Source: Coprinus comatus (lineage: Eukaryota > Basidiomycota > Agaricomycetes > Agaricales > Agaricaceae). From it: a DNA stretch of 64,000 nt. Positions 46,017-59,000 of this stretch are shown in pieces. Where the stretch lies: assembly GCA_034638255.1 (NCBI GenBank), contig JAWPGT010000001.1, forward strand, positions 1,240,001 through 1,304,000, in the 5' to 3' direction. A program made the translations under genes and the position numbers. The stretch's first letter is position 1. Every line of letters starts with the position of its first letter. The notes under the pieces are model-generated. The model was not told the origin of the DNA and did not search any database. It was given only the letters and a program-made list of their open reading frames with translations.

Positions 46017-48170
46017 TCACCGTTTGGTTTTGTGGCGTTTATTAGCGGGTTCATCTGCATTAACTATTTCTATGTGTCCAGCCTGTTTTTGTTCACGAAG
46101 CCAAGCGATACATTCTTCTTTTGCACCTTCTGTGTGTTCAAGTTGCCATTCAACAATTTTGTCTAGTACCTGTCCTACCCAAGCTCCGGGTTTCTTGGCC
46201 TCAAGGACAGAAACCACTTCACGCCCCTGCATATAATTGTTAGTATTTCATCACTAAACACCAGGAATTTTAAAGACTTACATCAAGAAGTGGTCGCATC
46301 TCGCCCACTTCACTCAATTTGTAGTTGTCAATTGTTTGAGCAAAACGGTTGTACTTGCTAACAACTTCAGAGGCTTGACCAACTAATGGGTAATAATACT
46401 GAGCACAACAGTATAATCGGGAAGGGGAATAAATTACCGGCAAAGGTCTTGTTCTCGGTGTTATAACAAGGAACTAATTCTTGTATTAGGGAAAATAAAA
46501 AGGAACTGGTCCAATGAGATCCAGTAGAGGGATTGTGTATGACCTTCTCGCGTAGCAGTAGGCCTAATTAAGTAGATTAGCAGGTTTCATTTGTGTTATC
46601 TCGTCGGACGCACCAAGTCCGGCACGTTCTGAGTGGTGTAGAATGTTAGATTGTGTAATAGCGGTGGGTATTCTCTCGTACGCAGCAAATAAGAGTGGTA
46701 TACCATCCAAGAAGTGGTTTTGGGCCCCCAATTTCAACGAATCACGGATGATTAGTTCAACCAAGGGTGACTCCTTGCCTTTCTTGTCCCGATATTTCAT
46801 TTCCCTATAGGGAGTTAGGGAGGTGGCAAGGTAAAGTCGCGGGGTGCAAGTTGGGTCCCTTTTCACCGCTTGGGAGTACAGATCGTGAAGTTTAGGCAAG
46901 CCAGTATCTATTTGATCCTCGAGGAAGAAGCGAAGTATAGATGCTGCAGCTAGGCCTTCATTGAAGGGACTTTGAGAGCCTGAGATTGTGGGTTTGAAGT
47001 GGCTTGGTACTGCCCAAAATATTGGCTCGTATAGAGATAAGTAATGTATGAGTTCAAGAGAGCGAAAAGGATCACATCCTGTCAAGAATTAGTCTCATTT
47101 TTGCGAATGGGAAGGGACAACACACCTTTCATCATTTTTGACAGCTCTTCGCCAACACGTTCTCGGGCCACTTTAGTCACTAAGGCTTCCTTCAAGAAAT
47201 AAGTTCAGAGGCTGAGAGATAGACATAGAATGCTTACTTGGATTACGGGATCCTTCGTAGCTTCCTCGACTTCTTGAACGATATCAAAGCCGAAGCGACT
47301 AGCAAACCTTATACATCGTAGGACACGCAAAGGATCATCCAGGAATGTCTCGCGCGGTGGTAGTGGGGTTCTGATGAGACCGTTCTTTAGATCATCTAGT
47401 CCCTAATGTTGAATCAGTCCGATGCAATTATCATTATGCATTTCTGAAGATGCTGATCCACACCTTTTCTGTGAAGTCCTCTACGCTGCGGGAATGTACA
47501 TTATAGAATAAGGCATTTATTGTAATGTCTCGTCGTAGGGCATCTTGCAATGGCGTTCCAAAGGACTGTGTTTGCCTATAAGCATGTCCTTGGCTTGGGA
47601 ATGAGGTCCGGTGCACACTTACCACACCTGTCGGAATACGACTATCGCTAGCATATTCTTCATTTCTTAGATTGACCAAGTCGAGATCCAATCCAAATAA
47701 CTTGAAGGTGGCAGTTTCGAGATGTTTCGATTGGTCAGGATTTTGCGCAATCTTACTGATTGTTCCCGTAGTGACCCCTTTGTCCTTTGCATATGCAGCC
47801 AATTTTTCTGCGAAAGAAAGACCCATCATATTACTGAGGGCAATATCGAGGTCATTGCTATGAGCACCCAGTAGCTATTTTTCCAACAGTCAGGTTGGCC
47901 GATTTACTGCGAGAATCTGATTTTTACTTTATCGCGAACCCATCCTCCTGCAATTCTACATGTTGTTCGGGAAGTGGTGTCCTGAGTTTCGTTGACAAAG
48001 TCATCAAGTAGTTGACATACTTGGTCTTCCGTGTCAGTGAGTGTGATCGAAAGAGTTGGTGGGGTTATTATCTTGTTCCGTGGATGATTGTGCAAAGCCA
48101 TGTATGGATAGCGCTTTGGGGAGAAGTTCGAGATTGTTCTACTACACCGGATTGGTCGAAGGCGGTACAT
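46017..48170 (-). CDS. CCA1: tRNA nucleotidyltransferase (CCA-adding enzyme)
   Basis: Adds CCA to tRNA 3' ends in cytosol, nucleus and mitochondria (class II nucleotidyltransferase). Motif A spans the first splice, GGWVRDK then LLGAHSNDLDIAL, with the catalytic DxD. Motif B/C follows as DALRRDITINALFYN, then the LRVLRCIRFASRFGF helix; the rest is the tRNA-binding helical domain. The first 23 residues (MYRLRPIRCSRTISNFSPKR...) are Arg/Ser-rich without acids, like a mitochondrial presequence. A second in-frame Met follows at residue 24 (MALHNHPRNK), the arrangement used by yeast CCA1 to send forms to different compartments. The C terminus is basic (ANKRHKTKR), a possible nuclear signal. About six introns. 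Confidence 0.93.
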
Positions 48171-48479
48171 GTAACCGTGTCATGAAAGGAGCAGCTTATG
48201 AACCAGTAAACCAATAGGGTCAATGCTATGTGGGCGCTTGTATACTGAATACTGACTCACAACACACCGGCTATCTACAATCTATTCCGCTGGTTTAATT
48301 CACCAAAAGACTCAAACTTCAGGAGAGTTTCACGTGACCGATTGCTTCTCCTGGAGAATTCCCACGCTTGGAGCTTCATTGGCTTCTGTTGCTCAGTTTA
48401 ATTCAAGCACGTAACACAACACTCTCCTGCTGCCTCCTTCGTTTCCCTCATCTCCTCCCCTTCCCAGAGAACTTTTTGA
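48171..48479. other. Divergent promoter region (CCA1 / VAC8)
   Basis: About 310 bp between outward-facing starts; pyrimidine-rich (CTCCTGCTGCCTCC, TCATCTCCTCCCC) just before VAC8. No other feature seen. Confidence 0.5.
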
Positions 48480-50806
48480 ATGGGCAACGTCTCCAGCTGC
48501 TGCGATTCGTGCTGTACGCTCCGTCGTGTGCCTTTAGGATCGCAACTAATGTCTTTGTAGTCCAGGGGCGCAGGTCACAACAATATGAGCCGTTACTCCT
48601 GGAAAATGAACGAGAAGCGGTTGCAGACCTTTTACAGTACCTAGAGAGTAAGAACACACCATTTTCAGCTCAGTTCCTGTCGCTCACCTGCCCACATCAG
48701 ACCGCAATACCACAAACTTCTTCTCAGGCGATCCTCTATCCGCACTTACTACACTCTCCTTTTCCGATAATGTCGACCTACAACGCAGTGCCGCCCTTGC
48801 ATTTGCAGAGATCACAGAGAAGGAGGTACGAGCTGTAGGACGAGATACTCTGGACCCCGTCTTGTTCCTGCTGAGCAGCCATGATGCTGAAGTCCAAAGG
48901 GCTGCAAGCGCCGCCCTTGGAAATCTTGCTGTAAACAGTGAGTCAACAATGATCATCAAAGTACTAGACTTCTAACTATCCTCAGCCGACAATAAAATTC
49001 TAATTGTCAAACTTGGCGGGCTGGAACCGTTGATACGCCAGATGTTGAGTCCCAATGTCGAGGTTCAATGTAATGCTGTTGGCTGTGTGACAAATTTAGC
49101 AACACACGGTGATTTCTTTTGTGATTGTTCGTGCATATACTTCTGCTTATGACTTACCAGACGACAACAAGTCAAAGATTGCCAAGTCCGGGGCTTTGGT
49201 TCCTTTAACTCGCCTGGCTCGGTCCAAAGACATGCGCGTTCAAAGGAACGCGACAGGTGCACTGTTGAATATGACACATTCAGGTAACTTGCATGATACA
49301 CAAGTCTCACCTTTCTGCTTACGCGTGTCCGCAGACGAAAACCGCCAACAGCTGGTCAATGCTGGTGCCATCCCGGTCCTGGTCAGCCTACTCAACTCGG
49401 CGGATACTGATGTGCAGTATTATTGTACAACAGCGTTGAGCAACATCGCGGTTGACGGTTCGTTCTGAATTTGGTAGATTCTCGTAGTATATTCTTAACA
49501 CCTATTCTAGCCGCGAATCGAAAGAAGCTCGCGCAGAGCGAACCAAAATTGATCAGCAGCCTCGTGCAATTGATGGATAGCCCAAGTCTCAAGGTACAGT
49601 GCCAAGCTGCGCTTGCTCTCCGCAATCTTGCTAGCGATGGTACGTATTTGATTTAGATGGTGATATGTTTGGGCCTCACACTTCTGTTAGAAAAATATCA
49701 ACTTGAGATTGTCAAATATGATGGTTTACAATCACTACTCCGTTTATTACAATCGACCTATCTGCCCCTCATTCTCTCATCAGCAGCTTGCGTTCGCAAT
49801 GTTTCAATTCATCCGCAAAATGAATCACCTATCATCGAATCCGGATTTTTACAGCCTTTGATCAACCTTTTATCCTTCAAGGAAAATGAAGAGGTCCAAT
49901 GCCATGCAATTTCAACTCTTCGCAACCTGGCTGCGAGTTCCGAGAAAAATAAAGGAGCAATTGTTAAGGCAGGTGCTATTCAAACCATCAAGGAGCTCGT
50001 CCTCGATGTCCCTGTGTCGGTGCAGAGTGAGATGACTGCCTGTGTCGCTGTCTTGGCTCTGAGTGGTGAGTATAGTGAAATATATGTCTTAGATCACATA
50101 CTGAAACCATGATGATAGACGAACTCAAGAGCCAGCTCCTTGAGATGGGCGTCTTGGAAATTCTGATTCCCCTGACCGCTTCAGCAAGTGCGGAAGTCCA
50201 AGGGAATGCTGCTGCTGCAATTGGCAATCTCTCGTCGAAGGATAATCGCATTGCCAATGATGATTATGCTCACTTCAATGATGTGTGGGAGAAGCCCGAA
50301 GGTGGTATGCACGACTACCTTCATCGATTCTTGATAAGTCCTGATGGAACTTTCCAACACATTGCTGTATGGACTCTTGTACAACTGCTCGAATCTGGAG
50401 GTAAACATTTCTCGAGAATTTTATTGTTATGATATATTAATCATTGCTCTAAGATCCTGGCCTGATTAATAACGTTCGCAATTCGAATAAAGTCCTTCCT
50501 TTCGTCCGTGCTCTCTCAAATTCTAGAGCTTCCACTCCCGATTCTTCTATAGGCACCCCTCACTCGCACAGATCACAGACACAGTCCCAACAAGATGCCG
50601 AGGCTAGTTTGACAGAAGGTCAACAGGAGATTATTACGCTCGCTCGCCGAATCCTGGAATTTGTAGATGGAGATGAAGTATTCGTGTCATCCAGTGTAGG
50701 GGGTTCTCAAATGCAACCTGGATCATCAATAGGCAGCTCTCAGCGAGATCACGATGAGCTCAGGCGAAGTGTAAGGGAGGCGTTCTCCCCAGGTTCTCAA
50801 CGCTAG
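48480..50806 (+). CDS. VAC8: Vacuolar armadillo-repeat protein Vac8
   Basis: A vacuole-membrane scaffold for vacuole inheritance, nucleus-vacuole junctions and autophagy. The start [11 protein letters not shown] fits N-myristoylation at Gly2 plus palmitoylated cysteines. The first intron ends at 48561; its donor is either GTACGC (47 nt, giving CFQGRR) or GTGTGC (35 nt), both in frame. The protein then carries the Vac8 segment [14 protein letters not shown], followed by about eleven armadillo repeats with the typical pattern ([75 protein letters not shown] and further copies). Several exon ends coincide with repeat ends. After the repeats is a Ser-rich tail ([15 protein letters not shown]). 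About nine introns. Confidence 0.94.
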
Positions 50807-51422
50807 CTCCTGTTTCTGTTTTCATATGATGGATTGCAGTAGATTTACATGGACCTTATTCGTTTGATATCTCTTGTGGGTAACAGAGGAACAGTTCCTT
50901 GTTCTTATTTATCCACTTTTCTACGGCCACTTATATTATTATTAGTTTTTGTTGTTTTCTTCGGCCAACCTCTTTTTGTCTTGTTCATTATGGCTTTGAG
51001 TATGTACGGATGCGTTTTTTTTTATAACCCAGACCCGTTTTATGATATCCTGCCCAGTATGTACATTCATATTAACGGCCAGGCATTGGTGTGTTCTGGA
51101 AAGTATAGAATGGATGTGCGGATGGCTTGGCCGAAGCCCGAGTAAATATTTCGAGAAAACCTCGTGGTTAACATAAGGGGAAACAAGAGCGTGGTTGCCG
51201 CTCTGCGTTGTTTGTTCGACTTTTGTCTTCAATTTTATAGGCTTCCGTCTGGTAAACCTGCATTCCTTCTTTACCTCTGCTTCATTCTCGTTCGAGGGCT
51301 GTGCCTTTGAACCCCTCTCTATTCAACCTTCTCATTTTCCAGCCATAATCCCTGCTATTACTTCAACGAACCATATTGTGTTAACGATCTTCAACCCTGC
51401 CCATTATATATTGTACATCATC
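50807..51422. other. VAC8 3' region and GH16 promoter
   Basis: About 600 bp. A hydrophobic 98-codon frame at 50849-51145 has no homologue that I recognise and is treated as chance. A TATATATTG element at about 51405 lies close to the GH16 start. Confidence 0.45.
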
Positions 51423-53135
51423 ATGAAACTACTCAAATCTTTCCCACTATCTCTGGCTCTCATAGTTACCAGTTACACATTGCCCTCCGAAGCTAATTTA
51501 TTTCCCCGCGCCATCCGGGATGCGCATAAGCTCGCGGTAAAGCAAACTCATAATCTTGCACGGGACCTACGAGTTGCTTTTGGAGGTACATTGATACCTA
51601 GAGAGGAGCCTATGCCCCCAGATCAGCCTAAACGCGTGGTATATTGCAAACCCAGACAGGCTGTATTGGGTTTGCCCGGTGAACGAGGAGGAGGTGATGG
51701 TGGAAATGGGACTACAGTAAACGGTGGTGGTACTTCAATATCAACAACTGGATCGTCTGGTCCGGGTTCGAGTGTCACTAGAACAAGCACTTCTAATGGT
51801 CCTAGACCTACCACCACGGGTCCACCAAACATGCCGAATTCGCCGTGGAGACTTGCAGAATCCTATGTAAGTAAATGTTGATTTTGCGTGGGGTTCAGTA
51901 CTAAATCGAACGAATAGTCAGGGGATAGCTTCTTCCAAGGGTGGGACTTTTTTACGTCGGATGACCCTACACATGGTATGTACCTCGATCCTCATTAGCG
52001 GCGGCCTCCTGAAGGACTTTGATTTACAGGTATAGTCGACTACGTCGATGAGGGGACTGCTGTTAGTATATTCAGATTACACTTTTGTGGTTATACTAAT
52101 TGAAACAAACAGCGCGCCAACGGTCTTCTAGAAGTTAATGATCGTGGTAATGCCATTATGCGAGTAGAAACCACGCCACAAGTAGAGAACTTGCGCATGA
52201 GCGTTCGTATACAATCAAAGCGTGGATTTAATGGAGGTTTGGTGACCATGGACACTATTCATATGCCCACTGGTTGTGGTATATGGCCGTAAGTATTTTC
52301 TTGATTAAAATTTTGATTCCTTGTCGTTTATAAAAGATTTCCAGTGCGTTTTGGACAAATGGACCTAATTGGCCTCATGGTGGAGAGATCGACATTATAG
52401 AAGGTGTACATGACTACACAAACAATCAGGCGACCATCCACACTGACCGTGGGTGTACCATCTCAAGCATTAATCAGAATATACTCGCTATCTCCGGAAA
52501 TGTGATTGGTGGAACAGATTGTGCCGCAGAGACAACAGGTAATCAAGGATGTGGAATACGTGCAAGTTCTGGAAATTCCTTCGGTGCAGGCTTTAACCGC
52601 GATGGTGGTGGGATTTACGCAAGTGAGTATCGTCACAGCCAAATTATCAAGCTTATTGTACTTAATTATTGTTCAGTGAAATGGGATTCCACGGGGATAG
52701 CAATATATTTCTTCCCCAGAGGATCTGAACCCGCTGATCTGCTTGCTGATAAACCTCAACCTGATTCCTGGGGACCAGCTCAAGCGAGGTGGCCAGCGAC
52801 TTCTTGTGACCCATTCCAATACTTTAATAACCACCACGCCATCTTTGACACAACTTTATGGTAAGTCTTTTCCATGCTTTGACCATTTCCTTGTTCATTT
52901 TATGTCATAGTGGAGATTGGGCTGGTGCTGTGTGGTCAACAGCTGGTATACCTGGACAAGAGCAAAGCTGCGCTGAAAGGACTGGTTTCTCTTCATGTGA
53001 AGCCTTTGTACGTGCACGCGGATCTACAATGAACGAGGCTTGTATGTGTTGTGTTTTTGTTTATTGCAGCCAGAAACTGATTATTGGCTACCAGATTGGG
53101 AGGTTAAGAATGTGAAGATTTTCCAATTACAATGA
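51423..53135 (+). CDS. Secreted GH16 endo-beta-glucanase (laminarinase-like)
   Basis: Cleaves beta-1,3(4)-glucan, in the fungal wall or in plant material. It begins with a signal sequence (MKLLKSFPLSLALIVTSY). A ~125-residue region follows that includes a Gly/Ser/Thr-rich linker (TTVNGGGTSISTTGSSGPGS) likely to be O-glycosylated. The GH16 domain starts near SGDSFFQGWDFFTSDDPTHG. The catalytic motif is GEIDIIEGVH (ExDxxE, intact nucleophile and acid), preceded by MPTGCGIWPAFWTNGPNWP and followed by GCGIRASSGNSFGAGFN and NEAYWEVKNVKIFQ at the end. The last intron (53 nt, acceptor CTACCAG) joins Tyr of EAYWEV. About seven introns. No CBM or GPI signal is seen. Confidence 0.9.
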
Positions 53136-53413
53136 TAATGCTTACGTTATGATGTGATGTGTCGATGTACTTGTATAGATGTGTATGATTAATTAGATGA
53201 TTTAACTTATGTGTAAGCTGACTAAAATGGCAGATGAGTTACCATAAAAGGAAATATCCAGAAGGTTCGGGGTATGTTGAGAGAATGGGAGTGTGTTCCA
53301 GCTTGTTCCAGTGTCTACGGTGACTCGTCTAGTTGATGACGCGTCCACAGCCTCTGTGCTATTTAACCCCAGCGCCATTTCTTTGACCCCCCACAATTCT
53401 ATTCCCCACAACC

Positions 53414-55789
53414 ATGTACTCTGTTTATCCCACTCACTCCTACTATCAAGCTCCCTTTGTACACCCCAATAACTATAAGCGTGCCCTTGCAGAAGCTCGT
53501 ACTGCAGAGCTTGCTGAGGCTGCCGCGCGCAGAGAAGAGGAAGAGTTTTTACAATATAGACTCGACCAACTTCGCCGAGCGGATTCGAAATATTTTGCTT
53601 ACCCCTCTATCACCTATCCCTATTATAATCAACCGTCCCGCTATGCCAACAACTTGGAATCCTCGAGGCTTCAAATTGAAGAAGAAGAAAGGTTGAAGGA
53701 GTTAGAGGCTCTGCGCCAACGCCGACGCCAATTTGAACTGGAGCAAGAAAGGTTAAAGGAACTAGAGAATCTGCGCCAACATCAATTCCAATTAGAGTTG
53801 GAGAAAGAGATAGCCGCATACAGTCGCCCACGTCTTAATACGCAACCATTCCTTCAAGAGCAAAGATTGCGACGTAGCCATATTGAGCCACCATCGGCTG
53901 TGCTGAATCAGGTGTGTACTTTGTCGATTGATCAAGTAGTTTGAATCTGATTATGATATTATTATAGTACGGCTTTGATCGTGTCCTGCAAGATCAACAA
54001 AGCTATGGACGCCATGTATGCGCTCATGTCAAGGTATTCCTAGTCTTGTTTTCATGTAAATGGATATGTACTCAACTTATTCCGCAGCCAAACGGATATC
54101 CCCAACACAGTATCTTTTGTCCTTGTGAGAGGGGACAGATCCCTGTTATGCCTCCTGCTCTTCGTCCTCCTCAGCCTCGTCATCACTACTCCTATTCCAG
54201 GATGGTTAAGCCTTCCTTGAGCAACTTCCAAGAAGCACATCGACGATGTGCAGAGTCCCCGACATATGTTTCTGGCTTGGAGAAAATTTTCGAGAATTTT
54301 CTAGGGGACCAGCCGTGCAGGCCTGTACCTTCTGGAACAAAGGAAACGGAACGTTCGCAGCTATTTGGTGTTGCCAGAAACTCGGAAAAACCAGTAAGTT
54401 GCTGTTTATTGACTGATAGAGCATAGAAGTGTTGAAACGTTTATACTGACGCTAAAATTACAGTGCTCCAGACCTGCGACAGCTCCCGCGAAGCGACAGG
54501 AATTAAATGAAGCATTATTTAAAACACAACTCGAGAAACGCCTGAGAAACGAAAATTTCAAGGAAATCCAGGACACTATTCAAACACTTCTTTTCTCCAT
54601 CAGTGATTCCGCGCCCATCCCTACCTCTTCTACCCCCAGTCCTTCAGTTTCTGTAAATAGGGCTTCGCAAGCAACGCCCACCCCCACCCCTGGCAAAGGG
54701 AAAACAAAAGAAGCCCCTATAAACGAGGAAGGATCGAAGGTACCTTCTTCCATTGACATTGATGCAGCCATGGGTCGCATTCTGTCGATCGAACATCAGT
54801 TTGTTGCTCTAGAAAATGAGTTTGATTTCCCGGAGAATGTGGACTTTGTACCCACTGGTTCTCCTCATGGTAACCCAGCCCCCGTCGTATCCCACCTCGC
54901 CTTCACTGCTAATAATCAACCGATACGCATGTATGAACAAACCTTGAACCATCTTCTTGCCGAATTAGATTCCATCGAGAGTTATGGGAACGAGCTATTG
55001 AGGAAAAGTAGGAAGGATATTGTTGACAAAGTGGAACATGCTCTAGAGGAATTGGAACAATTGGTAGAAGGAAGGTGGAATGCAAAGGTCGCCAGAGAAT
55101 CAAAGTACAAAGTAACGATCGAAGATGTCTCCCCTTCGGAAGTGTTCTTGTCATCCATCGAGAATTCTCCTTTGACTACAACATCAGTGCCCGAACCCAT
55201 TATTTCGGATGTCGACTCTCATGTAAGTCTGTTGCGGCAGGAACCACAGGAGGCAAAGCAAGAGGAATCAGTATCTGGAATTGCTCAGAAAAACGCTGAC
55301 ATCTTTGAAGAACCTCTAGTGAACCCAGGCCCTTTTATTCCTGAAGTTGTACATGAGACACAAGAGGAACAGCTTGTTGATGTCACAAAGGATGATCTTG
55401 TAGAGTCTTTGGAGGTACTTGGGGAGGCGGTAGATTCAAATGAAGCACAACCTACTGCAAACCATCCTTCCGAAGACACTATCACCACTCCATCGAACCT
55501 TGTATCAAACTCTATGATTGACATGGACGCTACCATCAGACCATCCACTGTTACCGAGCAGTCTGTTCATATCGATCCTACCCTCTCCACTCTTGACGAC
55601 TCGCCATCTCCATCAACGATTTCATCTCCTTCTGACTCTGCTATTGAGTTAGACTTGTTGGACAATAACCCTGATGATGGAGGATTTCTATTGGGGAATG
55701 CTTTGGTAGATGATGAAGTTGATCACAAAGCTATTGATGGAGACTCCACGAGTAGCGATTGGTTAGAGGTCTCAGACCAAGATATGTAA
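53414..55789 (+). CDS. BAG-domain protein with N-terminal coiled coil (Hsp70 cochaperone-like)
   Basis: BAG domains bind the Hsp70 ATPase domain and promote nucleotide exchange. Exon 1 (53414-53912) encodes a Tyr/Pro-rich start and a long charged coiled coil with repeats of (E)RLKELE-LRQ. A short Cys/His-containing stretch follows (VCAHVKPNG, then HSIFCPCERG), which might bind a metal. The BAG-like three-helix segment lies in the last exon: DIDAAMGRILSIEHQFVALE, then LNHLLAELDSIESYGNELLR and VEHALEELEQLVEGRW. The last ~200 residues are acidic and disordered. Four introns at least, with clean GT-AG joins. Cellular location is unknown; there is no membrane segment as in yeast Snl1. Confidence 0.75.
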
Positions 55790-56059
55790 GACATTATTAC
55801 ATGTATATATTTACTTTTTATGATTCTTTAATTTTTCTTGTATAAATATAATAGTAATACCCTATGATATCTGTTTTTGTCGTAAAAGTCCTGTCATGAA
55901 TAGGACACTGAATTTAAACGTGAAAATGCTGTACAATAAAAACGTCCCTTCCCATATGACGGAAAAAGAAAAGGATAAAATTAATTCAGTAAAACTATAG
56001 TATCACAATTAGCACCGCTAACAGGAGTGTAGTAGATACTTCTTCAAACCACTCAGTAT

Positions 56060-59000
56060 TTAGGACCTGCCGCCCTTCTTCTTTTTATTCACAACCTTGA
56101 ATCCCCATTCTTGTTGGGTAGTTTTGGGCGCTGCTTTGACAACATCCGCAATTGAGACAGGTTTGGCAGGTCCCTTGTTCTTCGCAATTGCATCGGCCTT
56201 GCGACGAGATGCGAAGTCGTCGGCGAACCGTCGACCGTCCATCGTGGTACTATTGTCATAGATGAGATCAGAAATGATTTCTTTTGTTGGTGCATCTGCG
56301 TCGACAGGGAACGAGAGAAGCATGTTCATGATTTCCTCAACTAAAGATTCGTTCGAACATGAGTTAGATTATGGTCCTACATTTGTGTCTAACAGATGAA
56401 ACTTACCATTGACTGAGTTATTCAGTCCTTTGAGCGAATCATTCAGCCAGTTGAGGAATTCATGCGAGGGGGTAGTGTCTTCCATGCGAGGAGTGGGTAT
56501 GGAAACGGGCTTCGTCAAGATGGGTTGTGCAGGTCTTGAAGCAGATGAAGTAGTAGGGACGGAAGTGGTCCGTGGGGTAGTAGCTGCTGTAGTGGCAGAC
56601 GGGGGTCGCGTTGTTGATACCACTGCAGCCACGGACGTTTTACCACTGGGTCCGACGGTAGTCCATGCTCCACCAGACAAGGCGGGTGGTGCTGAAGGCT
56701 AGAAAATTGACCGTGAGTTTGTGAGACTTTTGGAAAAGGGTAGTAGTATACCTTGTTGCTGGTTTCTGCGTATAAGCGTCTTGCCGGAGTTCCAGACACA
56801 GCAGAAGCAACAGTGAGTTGACTTGCCGCCTTCTTACGTTTTTCTTCTTCTTCAAGGATCTCCTTCATCGATTTCTTAGCAACTGGTGCCTTGAGTGCAG
56901 CAGTCCACACAGGTGTAGTGGTGGTTGATGTAGGGGATGAAGACGAATCTTTGACTGGCAAAGGGGTAGCTCGAGCACCTGCCTGAGAGGTGGGAAGACC
57001 CCACGAAGCAACAAACGATTGAAGATCTTCCTTGTCCGAGGGGGAAGATGCGGCACGAGCAGCACGTTCGCGTTCTCTTTCTGCGGCCTTCCGTGCCTCA
57101 GCTTTCTTTGCTTCGGCCTCCTGGATTTCGCGCAGACTAATTGTTTTCTTCGTCTCTTCCTCCTTTTGCCAGACCGGCTTATTGGCAGTAGTTGAAGGCG
57201 AAGGTGTCTCTGATAGTTGGGGAGTTGGTGCTGGTGGAGCCTTGGTGACGATTTCTTGTGGGCTTTGTTTGCGCTGCTTGCTCGATTTGGAGGTAGAATT
57301 TGTATGAGCAGGTGCAGCCGGGGCTGGATCGGTAGCCTGAGTCTGACGTTTGGCTGGTTCGCTCGGTTGTACGGGAATCATCTTAACGGAGCTCTCAACA
57401 GGACTCGCTCCTTGCTCTACCTGGGGATCGGGATTCGAGGAGCTTGCCATACCAGTCGTCTCATTATCCACAGAGACAGGTGAAGAAACACCCCAGAGGG
57501 AGGTACCTTCAGGAGGTTGTGAACTAGACGGTTGTAGTACTTGTTCCCAAGGTGATGATTGTGTCTGAATAGGAATAGAGTGTACAACAGTGTTGGCGTT
57601 TGTGGGTTGTGAATCCTCGAATGGATTGGGTCTGAGGATATTAATTTGAGATGTATCGGGCCATGGAGACTGTTGCACTGGTACGGTATTTTGAGCAGTA
57701 GGATATACAGCATGTTGTGGATACGTGATGTCAAATGAATGCGCGTGCTGTGGTGGTAGTTGTTGTGGGGTGAAGTGTTGATTATTGGCAAAGGAGTGTG
57801 TGATTGCGTGTTCGTTGCTCGGAGCCAAAGAGAATGAGGAATGCTGGTTATAAAGTCTTTCACCTGTTCCAACAGGCTGTTCCGGACCATAGTTCAGTGG
57901 AGAGATGTGCGAAAGACCAAGGGTAGGATCTTGAGAATTTCGTAGGCTGTAGTTGATACCCAAGCCTGTATCATTGTTTAAGCATTCTGATATAATAGTA
58001 AGATGTGTGAGCCATACCTGTAGCATCATAACCCCCATTCAAGTGGGCATTGTTCGAAGGTGTACCCCAAGGACTTTGCTGTACGGAGTTGAAAGTGTTG
58101 GGATACCCGAAAGCATCCATACTGGGCGTACGACTGGACATGTTTACCGCAAATGGGCCTGTCCGCAAGCCCAAAGAAGGATCAACGGGTGATTCTGCAT
58201 GAGTGCCTCGGCGAGCAACAAAAGATGACGGTATTTCAGGAGTAGTATGGAATCCAGAACCACTTCCAGTAGGATCTCCGCTATAGAACTGGTTGTTGAT
58301 CATGGTGCCAAACGCGTTTGGCTCGGGAGAATCGCCGAACCTTAATGAAGATGATGGAGATTCCGAATGAGTAGAGCCAGTACCAATGTAAGCGTCCAAT
58401 GGATTGCGAAGGGTTCTAATGGGAGCAGGCTGGTAGGGTCCATTAACGGCGGGGTCGTATTGGTTGAGTTGTGAAGGTGAGGCATTGCGCATAGATAAGC
58501 CAGGCGGTGTGGTTTGCAAAGGCGCAAGGAAGATCCGCGTTGTATCACATCTGCGGAGGAGCTCTTCAACAGTGGACCAAGTTGAATCCAAATGCGTTCG
58601 TTTCATCGGAAGATCAGCGGAGAAGTAACCGTCGTCAAACCACTTTTGCATCAGGTCCGCACGGAAAGGACCTTGGTGGAAGGTCAGATAATAGACATCT
58701 CGAACATCTCGGATACAGCATACCTTGTATTGTACCAGTAGGATCCTTATAAGACCACTCAATACTACCAAGGTCTGACAACCCAGGAGGAGGACCAATC
58801 CTCGTATGGTTCTGATTGGTGTCTACAGCATTGAAAGTACTCGTGTGCAGCGATAGTTGGCCTACACCGCTGGATATACTGTCCACATCTTTTGTACCCT
58901 GAGAGCCATTGTTGACATTGGCGTCAGCAGGATCGTTGCTATCCGTAGCTGGAGACGGATTTAAAAATGAACCAACGTCGTCACTTTTCTCAAGCGTTCC

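Noticed and set aside
50849..51145. 98-codon hydrophobic open frame downstream of VAC8
   Set aside because: It lies in the 3' region of VAC8, lacks any family resemblance, and its composition is that of T-rich UTR sequence.
43807..53135. Possible functional cluster of GH43, ROK1, CCA1, VAC8 and GH16
   Set aside because: The carbohydrate enzymes are separated by conserved housekeeping genes in both orientations, with no regulator or transporter; this is ordinary fungal gene order.
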